From contig JAGKQI010000028.1 in NCBI GenBank assembly GCA_018806915.1, positions 310,001 to 374,000 of the forward strand: a DNA stretch of 64,000 nucleotides, in the 5' to 3' direction. Origin of the DNA: Phytophthora colocasiae. Its lineage: Eukaryota > Oomycota > Peronosporomycetes > Peronosporales > Peronosporaceae. Below, one piece after another: positions 9,876 through 19,177 of the stretch. The translations under genes were made by a program, and so were the position numbers. Positions within the stretch are counted from its first letter, which is position 1, and each line of letters starts with the position of its first letter. The notes beneath the pieces are model-generated. The model made no database searches and had not been told where the DNA came from. It worked only from the letters and a program-made list of their open reading frames with translations.

Positions 9876-11988
9876 ACTGGTGCGCGTGCCCGGATCTTGG
9901 TATCGTGATATCACCGGATCTAAGAGAGTTTGAGTCCAAGCTCAAGTACCATTCGAAATCGTCCGAGAGACAAGTGTCCGATGAACAAGTTTCTGGTGAA
10001 CAGTTTTCCGATGTACAGCGTCTGGAGACCGAGTTTGCAGATCGCTGGAAACAACGGGAAGCCGAGGCCGAAGCCGAACGTGCGCGTTGGGCAGACGAGC
10101 TGAAACGAGACTGGATTTCGCAAATGGAGACCTTACGACAGCGGGTGCACGACGTGGAGTCGGAGCGCGACAGGGAGCGGGAAAGTTCCCAGAACATGCA
10201 GCGTTTCCAGGCCGCAGAATTGAGGAACCTTCGTGCAACATTGTCCCAAGTTCAAGGGGTCGCCCACCCTGAAGTAGCAACTTCAAGTCGGATCTCCGGT
10301 GAACATGACCCTAAACCGGCAACCGGACTTCTGGTGAACAGTCGGGATACGGAGGATTGCACACCGGGGGTTAGGGGATCAGAAGGAGTCGCCAGCAGGG
10401 GTAGGGTTACACCCATTAAAACGACGGAGGCCTTCCATACGCCTCTTCCCCTACGGAGATCGACCGAAACCAAGCGCGCGAAGGCTGGAAGGCATGGCGC
10501 GGCCACCGCGGCCGCTACGACGACCCAGACGGCTCTAGCGGCTCCCCTGACCGAGGTCAAGACCGAAGGAAGGCGCCCAGCGACTCCCAGGCGCGATGGA
10601 CACCGGAAACTCAGTGAAAGACGCTCGGAAGATGGCCGAGACGCTCCTCGGAAGCCCGGAAGACGCAAGAATGACCCGGACCCTGGTGGAAGTTCCAGTG
10701 ACTCAAGCTCGGACTCCAGTGATTCGTCTTCTGATGGCTTGGATCCTCCGGAGGTTGTTAACCTGACCTCTGCGTCCCATGGACAAGCTGGAGCGACTTT
10801 GCTGACCATGAGGCCCTTTATTAACTCAAGTATCATCGGAGAATTTGATCCCCGAGCGACATTACGAGAACGGGTTCACTGGTGGGAGCGCTTTGTGAAC
10901 ATGGCATCTCAGGGAGCATGGACGAACAAGACCCGCATACAGGAACTCAAGCTGAAGCTCCCGGTGTCTGCCAGAGATTGGTTCAACCAGCTCCCGAAGA
11001 GTGTTTCCCGGGACTGGAAGGAATTATCGTCGGAGTTTCGCAGGCGCTATTGCAAGGCCCGGTCATCATACTCACGATGGAAATGAAGAGTTCCGAGACT
11101 CCGTTGGACTTCTTCTATCGCCTGAACTCGGCCGCCGGAAAAGCAGAAGTGGACTTCAGAAAATCCTCCAGACGTCTGGAGAAACACGTTCTGAGGTACA
11201 TCACCAAGCTGAAGGACGAGCGTCTGAAGATCGCGTTACAAGGCCGGAAGTTCAGGAGTATCTCGGACTTGGAATATGCTCTGCAACAGGACGAAGATGT
11301 CTGGCGAACTGCTGCTCAAGACACTACGACCACCAGACATCGGGATTTCCGAGCGGACAATCTCCCACGTGGACAGTTTAAGCCGAAGCGTATGGGGAAG
11401 ACTTACGTCGCCCGAGAAGCAGACCCGGATGCCTCTGACGATGTCGATGCGGACACCAGAACTCAAGAGAAGGATACCAGGGCTTCGTCGTCAGAACACG
11501 ATCGCGAGATGTCTGGTGTGCAATCTTCGTCTGGTGTACAATCTGCCTCTCAGGCGCCTGGCGGTGCTGATTGGACTCAGACTCTGACAAACGAAGTTTA
11601 TCGGGTCATGGACAACATGGGATGGCGACCGCCGCCCCAGTCTCCCCGAGGATCATCAGGTCAAGACTTCCAGCAGACACGTCGCGATAACCCTGACTAC
11701 TGGAACAAGTTCTGCGAGAAGTGTCGCCGCTCAGGTCATTCGGAGGAAAGCTGCTGGAGAGACATTGTCTGCGACAGATGTCAGGAGAAAGGTCACCCGA
11801 GCAGGATGTGCCGAGTACCGCCGTGTGAGGTTTGCGGAAAGGTGCACTCTGGGAGACCATGCGAGGACATCAAGACCCTGGAATCCCTCAAGAAACTAGC
11901 CCGTCAAGGTACACTGAAGGACCTGCCGGATCACCTACTGGAGAAACTCCTGGGTGACGAGGCTGACTCTGGGAAACAGTTAAACTAG
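9857..11988 (+). pseudogene. gag: Gag polyprotein of gypsy element 2, one frameshift
   Basis: Two overlapping frames (to 11086, and from about 10882) that formed one gag. The N-terminal part is a charged coiled coil (ADRWKQREAEAEAERARWAD). An Arg/Ser-rich linker and a Ser/Asp stretch (SSDSSSDSSDSSSD) follow, then the capsid-like domain (FDPRATLRERVHWWERF), where the frame shifts near 11075. The C-terminus has zinc knuckles (CEKCRRSGHSEESC and CDRCQEKGHPSRMC). The start is unclear: the open frame begins inside the LTR/PBS without ATG. Short S-[DG]-E-[QH] peptides (VSDEQVSGEQ, ISGEHD) reflect the recurring DNA motif of this element. Confidence 0.85.
9878..9896 (+). promoter_or_regulatory. Primer-binding site of gypsy element 2
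   Basis: TGGTGCGCGTGCCCGGATC, two bases after the LTR end. Its reverse complement ends in CACCA and resembles a tRNA 3' acceptor plus T-arm, as expected for tRNA priming. The specific tRNA was not identified. Confidence 0.6.
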
Positions 11989-12053
11989 CAAGCCCGTCGG
12001 ATGGGGATCCGAAACGCGCCAGGCAAGGCACACCCCCAGAGTTATGTGTTCTA

Positions 12054-14930
12054 GTGTACGTAGGACCGGAGCTGAAAACAACCCAACCTAAAAATCAACA
12101 TTGCATGACCGCTTTAGCTCAAGAATCAGCCATGTCTTCAGAAATTCCGCGTCTGAGAGACAGTTCATCGGACTTTCCGAGAGACTGTTCACCGGACTTT
12201 CCGAGAAGCAATGAACCGCCTCCGGACGACACAATCCAGTTTCGTCTGAAAGACGGGGAATGTTATGGCTGGTGGGAGGATCACTACCCTGATCCTGCAA
12301 AGCGTGATGTGGTTATGGTGCATGGCGCTGTCAATGATCATCGGACCAAGATTCTCCTGGACACCGGTGCGACTATCAACATCCTGAGTTACGACTTTGC
12401 GCGTAAGCTCGGACTCAGGCTTAAGTCTCACAAACAAACAAGGGTGTCTGGGATGGGAGGAGTTCCGACGTACATTGGTGCCAGTGCTGAAATCAAGCTG
12501 ACTCTCGGACCGAGAGTGGTTTACATTGTTGATGTCTGGGTTGCAAATATCGGCGAAGGTATAAACGTGCTATTGGGAATGGGATTCATGTTCGCTGCTG
12601 GTCTGAGGATCAGCGTCCGTGAGGGACTGGTATCTATGCCAGACGAAGTTGTGGTGATGATGTGCAGCTGGGAGCCCGGTGATCATATCGGCAGGAACAG
12701 GCCCATCAGACCAAGTGAAGCTGTACTTCTGAGACCTGGTGAAGAATTTGTTGTTCGCATTGATTATGGTCCGACGAACCCACAACGAGAAGTCGTGTGG
12801 GCGGGACGTGGAGATCGTTGGGTGACTCAACTGATTTATGCAGCCCGGTCATGGCCTGTGGCGGTGCGCGTGGTGAACATCTCTGACAAGAATACTTGGG
12901 TGAATGAATTTTCCGATGTTGCAAGGATTGTGGAGTATGGATTTTTCCCACGACATGGTCGCTTTGTACGGCCAGGCTCTGCGGCCTATCGTGACTGGGA
13001 AGTTTTGATCCTGGAGAACACTCCGTCACCGGAAACGAGGAGACGTCTGAAGGCCGAAGCTGACTTGGAGGATCTGATGCCTCAACCTCCGTGTGTGGAT
13101 CACCCGGTATACCCGTGGCCCACTAAGATCTTACAGCGCCCAAGGCTGGACAATGCTCGAGTACAGTTTGTGAGGCCTACTTCGGTCCCACGAACAAAAC
13201 GAGTTCGTTTCGCTTTGGATGCGGCTACGCAGACAGATGACTGGGTGGATGCCGGAGAAGAGGAGACCCGAGATACCGCTGTGGACACCCGAGATCTGGG
13301 ATTGTCATCAGAGCGAACGACTCCGAAAGACTCCGGAAACACGTCTGGAATTTCGAGTAACATTGTCAAGGATGAAGTCACCCTGAGTGTTTCCGGTGAA
13401 CTGTCCATGGGAGATGAGGATCCGACAGACTGTTCATGGGACATCCCAATCCAGAGTATGCCAGGCACCCCTGTGGAAAAGCTCCGAGCCGAGTACGAGC
13501 GGTGCATGCGAGTCACGAATGAGGAATTGGATCTGGAACCCGGTGTCTACATACGGGAAGGAACAGAGCTACTCTCTCAATTACGTGACCAACTGGTTAT
13601 GCTACCTGAATTGGAAGATCTGACTGCCGAATGCGATATCGACAAGGCTGACGTCGGAGTACCCGGGAAAACAACGCCGGAAATGGAGCAGAAACTCAGG
13701 GATATCTTAAAGTATCACCGGAAAATCTTTCTGGGAGACGGCAACGCCGCACCTGCCCCGGCAAGGGGCGTGGTCTGTGATTTGGACGTGGGAGACGCTA
13801 AACCTGTTGCCCAACGTCCGAGGTCCGTTGCCCCTCACCTGATGATCAAGGTGTACGAACTTCTGAAGAAGCTCCTGGAGACCGGACTCATCGAGTACTC
13901 GACTTCGCCTTGGGCATCACCAATAGTGATTGTCCTCAAGAAGAATGGTGTGGACATACGCATGTGTATTGATTATCGAGGGGTGAATGGTTTTATCCAG
14001 TTGTCGCGTTATCCGTTGCCCCTGATAGACGATCTGTTGATTGGTTTTGAGGCGGCATTGTGGTTTTTGAGTCTGGATATGGCAAGTGGTTTTTGGGCCA
14101 TCCGAATGACGGAGCGTGCAAGGCTGATCTCAGCGTTCATCTGCCCATTTGGACACTTCCAGTGGGTAAGAATGCCCTTCGGTCTGAAGAACGCGCCTCT
14201 GGTATACCAGGCGATGTTGGATAACTGTTTGTGGGGATTTGTGCGATTGTCACCTGAAGAGGAAGCCGAGGTCGACTCCGACGTTCTGGAATTCCTGAAG
14301 TTGGAGCCTCAGAACTCTGATGAACATGGTCTGATGTCTGGTGAACAACTTCAGAACTCTGATGAACATATGTCAGAGGTTCCGGTGCTCACCGACCAAA
14401 TGACTGTCTTTCAGAGGAACATCCCAGTCCCGTCCTTCATGGGACCAGTACTCGGTCGAAGTTCCTACATTGACGACATTGCTCATGGGGCGCCCACCTG
14501 GGATCAACTCTGTGAAGACCTAAACTCCTTACTTTTCAGACTCAGATATTGGAACATTTCTGTGAGCCTGCCCAAGAGCGAGTTTGGGAAGCTGACGATT
14601 CCTTATCTGTCACATGAGATCAGTGCTGAAGGACTGAGAGCCACGCCGAAGATCGTCAAGGGAGTGGAAGAATTGCCGTTCCCGTCGACACTCAAGGGAG
14701 TACAGAGTTTCATGGGAAGTCTGAATTACTACAACAAGTTTATCGAAGATTTACCGGTGATCGCTGCTGTGCTCTACGAGTTGTCCGATGAACAGATTCG
14801 CGCTGGTCGAGATTTGGCTCGAGCGAAAGAAGCCTTTGAGATCCTGAAGCGCAAGATTGTCTCGACACCGCTCCTCAGACACCCAGATCGCACCAGACCT
14901 TTCGTTATTATACCTCATGCGAACCCGTAG
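12054..14930 (+). CDS. pol: Pol of gypsy element 2: protease and reverse transcriptase, ends at in-frame TAG
   Basis: Retropepsin motif ILLDTGATINILSYDFARKL lies near residue 102, and RT blocks SPWASPIVIVLKK, LSLDMASGFWAIRM and MPFGLKNAPLVYQAM follow. Between the NAP block and the catalytic YIDD (residues 805-808) there are about 80 extra residues rich in Glu/Asp and containing NSDEHG and MSGEQ. Most gypsy RTs have only 20-30 residues here. The first in-frame ATG is at 12105. The ORF stops at a TAG (14928-14930) where related proteins continue (HAN then a Trp-type codon); the same frame continues at 14931, so this is a nonsense change rather than the natural end. Confidence 0.88.
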   Translation: MYVGPELKTTQPKNQHCMTALAQESAMSSEIPRLRDSSSDFPRDCSPDFPRSNEPPPDDTIQFRLKDGECYGWWEDHYPDPAKRDVVMVHGAVNDHRTKILLDTGATINILSYDFARKLGLRLKSHKQTRVSGMGGVPTYIGASAEIKLTLGPRVVYIVDVWVANIGEGINVLLGMGFMFAAGLRISVREGLVSMPDEVVVMMCSWEPGDHIGRNRPIRPSEAVLLRPGEEFVVRIDYGPTNPQREVVWAGRGDRWVTQLIYAARSWPVAVRVVNISDKNTWVNEFSDVARIVEYGFFPRHGRFVRPGSAAYRDWEVLILENTPSPETRRRLKAEADLEDLMPQPPCVDHPVYPWPTKILQRPRLDNARVQFVRPTSVPRTKRVRFALDAATQTDDWVDAGEEETRDTAVDTRDLGLSSERTTPKDSGNTSGISSNIVKDEVTLSVSGELSMGDEDPTDCSWDIPIQSMPGTPVEKLRAEYERCMRVTNEELDLEPGVYIREGTELLSQLRDQLVMLPELEDLTAECDIDKADVGVPGKTTPEMEQKLRDILKYHRKIFLGDGNAAPAPARGVVCDLDVGDAKPVAQRPRSVAPHLMIKVYELLKKLLETGLIEYSTSPWASPIVIVLKKNGVDIRMCIDYRGVNGFIQLSRYPLPLIDDLLIGFEAALWFLSLDMASGFWAIRMTERARLISAFICPFGHFQWVRMPFGLKNAPLVYQAMLDNCLWGFVRLSPEEEAEVDSDVLEFLKLEPQNSDEHGLMSGEQLQNSDEHMSEVPVLTDQMTVFQRNIPVPSFMGPVLGRSSYIDDIAHGAPTWDQLCEDLNSLLFRLRYWNISVSLPKSEFGKLTIPYLSHEISAEGLRATPKIVKGVEELPFPSTLKGVQSFMGSLNYYNKFIEDLPVIAAVLYELSDEQIRAGRDLARAKEAFEILKRKIVSTPLLRHPDRTRPFVIIPHANP

Positions 14931-15995
14931 GCTGCTTCAGCCGTCTTGGGACAGGAGTACGATGGTGTGATACACCCAGTACGGTTCACTGGACGTGTGC
15001 TGAATGAGGCAGAACTCCGGTATCACATCGCAGAGAAGGAGGTCATCGCGATCCTCAGGGTTCTGGAGAACTTTCGGGCTCTGGTAAACACGAGTCCCGT
15101 GATCACGGTGTACACCAGACATTCGGTGTTGAAATGGCTCCTTACATCCAGTTCGGCGGATGGTCGGAACGTGAAGTGGGGACTGAAGCTGTCACATTGG
15201 AACTTGGAGATTCGCAGGATCCAGCGAGATGAAGACGGTCTCCCAGCTATTCTTGGAGCGGGCATCACACCCCGTGAACACCTCGATGAGGTCTCTGAAA
15301 ACCTCATCCCCGTCAAGGGGCGAGTCAAACCTCCAGCGCCCATTAGCGTGGAGATGCTAGAGGCTGACTACCGAGGTTGTGTTCTGAGTTTTGATGGTGC
15401 CGCCAAGACATCCACTCGCCTGGGAAGCTGCGGATGTGTGCTCTGGGAGCTACCAGGTTGGAACATCCTGGAAGCCCAAGGGTTCTCTCTGAAAGACGTC
15501 ACGGTGAATGACTCAGAATACTGTGGCTTGATCAATGGATTGAAGTTGGCTTTGGAACGTGGTATCCGAGACTTGGTGGTTGTCGGAGACTCCCGTATCG
15601 CTATCCAGCAGGCTCAAGGTCTGATTAATTGTAATCAGCCGAACCTGCAGCGGAAATTGGCCGAGTTTGAGTCTCTGAAGATCAAGTTCCAGTCTCTGAA
15701 GCTAGTGCACGTGAAGCGTGAGTTCAATCAAGCGGCGGACTATTTGACGTCCAAGACTCTTGTTAATGGTGAGTCCTGGCAAGTCCAAGACCCTGACGAA
15801 CTGACTCATCTGAAATTGGTGTCCAAGATCCCAGAGAAACTGATGAAGCCTCCTGAAGTGATGTCTTCTGAGGCTCCGGACGATGTTCACCAGATCTCTG
15901 GTGAACATGATTGTACACCGGAGATCGATGACCCAGGGCCAGAGTCTGCACCCCTGCCCCATGCTGCCAAGGTGCTTGTGTCGCGAAGTCGGTGA
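14931..15995 (+). CDS. Degenerate RNase H tether plus second (archaeal-type) RNase H of element 2
   Basis: In-frame continuation of pol after the TAG. The first part is a Ty3-type RNase H (YHIAEKEVIAILRVLENFR) whose catalytic Asp positions look lost: HAN instead of the usual DAS, and VYTRHSVL instead of VYTDH. A second RNase H follows with an intact-looking D-E-D-D set: LSFDGAAKTS, NDSEYCGL, VVGDSRIAI and QAADYLTS. A dead RNase H acting as a tether followed by an active aRNH is known for some plant and oomycete LTR elements and parallels vertebrate retroviruses. The last codons run into the inverted LTR at 15979, so the expected integrase is absent. Confidence 0.85.
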   Translation, partial: AASAVLGQEYDGVIHPVRFTGRVLNEAELRYHIAEKEVIAILRVLENFRALVNTSPVITVYTRHSVLKWLLTSSSADGRNVKWGLKLSHWNLEIRRIQRDEDGLPAILGAGITPREHLDEVSENLIPVKGRVKPPAPISVEMLEADYRGCVLSFDGAAKTSTRLGSCGCVLWELPGWNILEAQGFSLKDVTVNDSEYCGLINGLKLALERGIRDLVVVGDSRIAIQQAQGLINCNQPNLQRKLAEFESLKIKFQSLKLVHVKREFNQAADYLTSKTLVNGESWQVQDPDELTHLKLVSKIPEKLMKPPEVMSSEAPDDVHQISGEHDCTPEIDDPGPESAPLPHAAKVLVSRSR

Positions 15996-17661
15996 AACTT
16001 TGGTCGCGGAGCAGGGGGGCGTATAGTGAACCCTAGTTATACGACTACTGAAAAGGGGTTTTCAGAGTCGTACAACGGTAGGTTGGCGTGTGGTACCTTG
16101 CGGTATCCTCGTGGGTTCGTTGTCTTCGGAAATATGACCCTCGCCGGAGTCTGAGAATGTGCTGTGAAGAGAGGTAGGGGTTCCCTTGGAGTCTGGTGTC
16201 GGTATTCAGGAAATCCTTCCAGGAGCGTTCGGGAGTCGGAATCTCTGGGAACCAAGATGGTTTCCAGGAAGTCGGCGGTCGAAAAGAGGTTAATATACCA
16301 GAGAAAGTCTGAAACCGGTGTCTGAATATCACAAATCCAGAACCGAGATACCTGACTTTCAGAGATAAACAACCAATATACAGAGTTCGAAAATATACAA
16401 ATATATACAGCCGTTCTTATTCTTTCTAGGCCCTTGAACGGTGGGCTAACACTCCAGGTCAACTAGGGACTTGCTACCAGACACCTGGTCTGTCTGGTAT
16501 CCCTTTACGTTCGCGCACCACCCTCTAGTATAGAGGGAAAATATAAGCCAATACAATCGGTTATATATAACAGTCTACCTTGCACTCTGAAAACGACTGT
16601 CTAGTTTCCAGAGCCTGTCCAAACGAGCAATATGAAATGGGCTACCGCTAGAGACAAAACAAACGACCCACCTAGGATATGGAATAGGCGGGTCCTCTCA
16701 GGTCTCTTCGTTACCTGATCTCCGCCTAAGGGGATTGGATAGGCGAGAGATCACACGGCAACTACCTTGGCGTGGCCATGCAGATAGAAATACAACGACT
16801 TCTGGGTTACACGGCAAATTGAACTCTGTTTATCGTTTATCTTCCTCATAACTATCATATATCTCTGGTAACTCTCTCCTTCTTGTCGTCTTTTGCGTCC
16901 TTTATGCAGTCAGTCTTCATATCTCAGGTACTCTTGGTCTTTGTATACATCTGGTACTTTGACTTGGTCTCAGTATGCAGTCTGTGCAGCCGATCTCGAT
17001 GGGTTGACCGGTAGAGACGTCATTACGGGGGATGTGCAGGTCAGTAATCACTTGAATGCGTGACTTGAACTTGGGTTCACTTGGTTTCAGTATGGTCTTG
17101 GATCTTCGGTGGTTTCAGAGTCTGGTATCCTGGTTTTCAGAGTCTGATGTCACTTGCTTTTCAGAGTCTTGGTCACTCAGAGTTAGAGATACCAGAGTCT
17201 TGAATACGAAACCAGAGTACGGAGCACCAATGCTACAACGTACATAAGATCTTGAGGGTTGCGCGGGTGCGCGGCGTCCGGCGCGCGATACTTGGTCTCT
17301 GCGGGTATATATTGTGAATCCTTGAACCATCCATCGTCGCGCTGGACGGTAACGGGATGAGGTCTCTCAGAGATACGTTCTTCTGAGAGACTTTCCGCCA
17401 GAACTTAGGCACTCATCGTCGGGGAAAGTCCGGTGACCAGACAGAGTGTAGTTGACCTTCAGAGTTGTGCACACTCTGAAGTACACTTCTGGTCCTTTGG
17501 GCCCCTTTACAGTCAGGCGAAGGTTTATCCACAATCTTCCACAGATACGGCACGGGTGCAGCCACGTCCCACAAACTCCCTCTCCGAAACCAAAATATAA
17601 CCAGGTACATCACTGGGTAACAGCAGCATGACGCCAGAAAATCTGAAGTTGCATCATGTCA
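15979..17661 (-). repeat. LTR of element 2 copy B (inverted relative to copy A)
   Basis: About 1.68 kb, homologous to 7976-9875 as its reverse complement. Matches include the region around 16621-16680 against 9221-9290 and that around 16041-16160 against 9700-9830. On the minus strand it starts TGACATGATGCAAC and ends CGCGACA, so it has proper TG...CA ends. A polypurine tract directly precedes it, so it is a 3' LTR. Confidence 0.85.
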
Positions 17662-17673
17662 ACCGCCCCTCCT
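17662..17673 (-). promoter_or_regulatory. Polypurine tract of copy B
   Basis: Minus strand AGGAGGGGCGGT immediately upstream of the LTR start TGACA. This is the expected plus-strand primer and identifies the adjoining repeat as a 3' LTR. Confidence 0.6.
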
Positions 17674-17949
17674 GGTCACGGTTCGTCAGTGAGGGTTCTT
17701 CTCTGAACTGAGTACCATGGCCAGGCAAAATCATCGAAAAAATCAACCGCTACTCAAACAGTTTGGAGCTCCAGAGATACGTTGAGACTCTGAAACAATT
17801 ATTCTCGTCACACTTCTCGCCACACTTGATTCAACGCCACGTCTTGTAATACCCCATAGAAATTCTTCTTCCAACAACCTCACATCCATAGCTTGACTTA
17901 GTCATCGAAATCCATTCATAACTCCACACAATCAATTCCGGATCCACGT

Positions 17950-18287
17950 AATTTCACATGTCGACGGGAACAGGTTGGACATCAGAATGGGTTCTCAGTG
18001 ATCTCTGGATGAAGCACACCATTTCAGACGTTGCATTTCTGAAAATCAAATGTCTGGAAAGCGCATCAACCTTGATACCGGGAAAACGCTGCACAGTCTA
18101 CATTCTGAGATGGCCGCCCCTAGCCTGCGTTTGCTGGGAACGTACACGCGGTCGCGTGCTGTGGGACTCTTGACTCGATAATCCAATTGAGGAATGTGTC
18201 GGCGGGCGCCATCCCATGTCGTATAGCACTTGGTAGACTTCGTTCGTCAAGAACCGATTCTGGTCACCACTTGGTGGAGCTGTTGAG
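17950..18287 (-). pseudogene. Gag and pol scraps of element 2 copy B
   Basis: Minus-strand translation of about 18098-18285 gives LTNEVYQVLYDMGWRPP, matching copy A gag (LTNEVYRVMDNMGWRPP). Below about 18095 another frame gives FPGIKVDALSRHL, resembling the C-terminal end of an RNase H. The two are joined directly, so most of gag and pol was deleted. The stretch 17674-17950 shows no recognisable coding sequence. Confidence 0.65.
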
Positions 18288-19177
18288 GATACTATGCAGC
18301 GAAGAAGACTTCGCGCAAGAGCAAAGTGCCCGAGTGGCAGGCACTTTGTCAGTCGTGGAACGCCTTTGTTGATAACTTCAACAAAGACCCGAAGGCATAT
18401 CGCGATCGCGTTGCTGCGGCTCGCGATCGCTACTACACTTACACTACACGTGGTAAGTGTGAACGCCTCCATGATCAGTCCATGGAAGCGGGGATCCCAT
18501 GTGCCGTTCCCTTTGGCACACCCTGTCCGTGTTGCCCACCCTTGGCAACACGCCTCACCGAAAGTGATCTCCTGGGGTACACGGTCGTCCGTGTACCCGA
18601 TCACATCAAGGAACTCCGTGGTCGTATTGTGCCACGCGAAGCTCCGAGTGCTGTGGCTGACCGCAGCACTCCTCGTGCAGGGTTTAACCCTGCAAGTTAT
18701 GGTGGGCTTCGTACGCCCTCACCATTTCCGGAACGTCCTCCATCAGGACGTTCCGCGGCTCCCACGTATCTCGATGGGGAGGAAATCCTCTCCAACGAAT
18801 ACGAAAACGAACCTCTTGAGAGTTCGTTCTCTTATGAGCCACGATCCGCTCAACAATCCAGCGGATCGCTCCACGCGCGTCGCGCAACGGCGGCGGAGGG
18901 GGCGGGAACACTCCCTCCGTATGGTCACCGCTATGACCATGACGATCGTGCCCTGCACGATCGAGTTGCTGCGCTGGAGCAGACACAGAGCGCTGAGATA
19001 GCGGCTCTGAAGCAGGAGGTTCGTGTCCTCCGTGCTGAGGTCTGCGAGGCAGCTCAGACTGCCTCGAACCTCTCGTCCGGTCTTGGGACGAGAGTGAACC
19101 GGTTGATCGACCGTGTCGACGGTCTCGAGAAGGCCTTCCAGGTCTCTCGCACTCCTCAGTCGGACTACCAACCCTAG
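18287..19177 (+). CDS. Antisense ORF with Cys-rich and coiled-coil regions across the 3' end of element 3
   Basis: Open on the plus strand from about 18287 to the stop at 19175-19177, with no ATG near its start; the element boundary seems to have removed the true N-terminus. The sequence reads like a real protein: VPEWQALCQSWNAFVDNFNK, a Cys-rich patch (CERLHDQSMEAGIPC then GTPCPCCPPL), an acidic Ser-rich middle, and a C-terminal heptad region (VAALEQTQSAEIAALKQEV then VNRLIDRVDGLEKAF) typical of a coiled coil. Positions 18684-19177 are antisense to the integrase linker and chromodomain. Accessory antisense genes are known in some plant gypsy elements and retroviruses. Function unknown. Confidence 0.5.
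   Translation, partial: GYYAAKKTSRKSKVPEWQALCQSWNAFVDNFNKDPKAYRDRVAAARDRYYTYTTRGKCERLHDQSMEAGIPCAVPFGTPCPCCPPLATRLTESDLLGYTVVRVPDHIKELRGRIVPREAPSAVADRSTPRAGFNPASYGGLRTPSPFPERPPSGRSAAPTYLDGEEILSNEYENEPLESSFSYEPRSAQQSSGSLHARRATAAEGAGTLPPYGHRYDHDDRALHDRVAALEQTQSAEIAALKQEVRVLRAEVCEAAQTASNLSSGLGTRVNRLIDRVDGLEKAFQVSRTPQSDYQP

Larger units (their letters stand above)
7976..15978 (+). mobile_element. Ty3/gypsy element 2 copy A: LTR-PBS-gag-pol, integrase and 3' LTR missing
   Basis: A second, unrelated Ty3/gypsy family. It starts with an LTR (TGACA...CGACA), a primer-binding site beginning TGG, then gag, protease, RT and two RNase H domains. It ends abruptly after the second RNase H, where an LTR of the same family begins in the opposite orientation. 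No integrase and no direct-repeat 3' LTR are present, so this copy cannot be autonomous. Gag has a frameshift (about 11075) and pol one in-frame TAG (14928-14930). Confidence 0.9.
15979..18287 (-). mobile_element. Ty3/gypsy element 2 copy B, heavily deleted, opposite orientation
   Basis: Reading on the minus strand from 18287: a gag fragment, a scrap of the pol RNase H end, a polypurine tract, then a complete LTR ending at 15979. It is homologous to copy A but clearly diverged. Its 5' side is cut by gypsy element 3. Its LTR end abuts the end of copy A pol exactly. Confidence 0.8.

Noticed and set aside
10690..10735. Ser/Asp repeat in element 2 gag as a separate gene feature
   Set aside because: A simple low-complexity linker inside gag, with no independent structure.
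7976..17661. A DIRS-like or novel retroelement with genuine inverted terminal LTRs
   Set aside because: No tyrosine recombinase is present. A polypurine tract at 17662 and minus-strand gag/pol scraps at 17950-18287 show the right LTR belongs to a separate minus-strand copy, and no matching target duplication flanks the pair.
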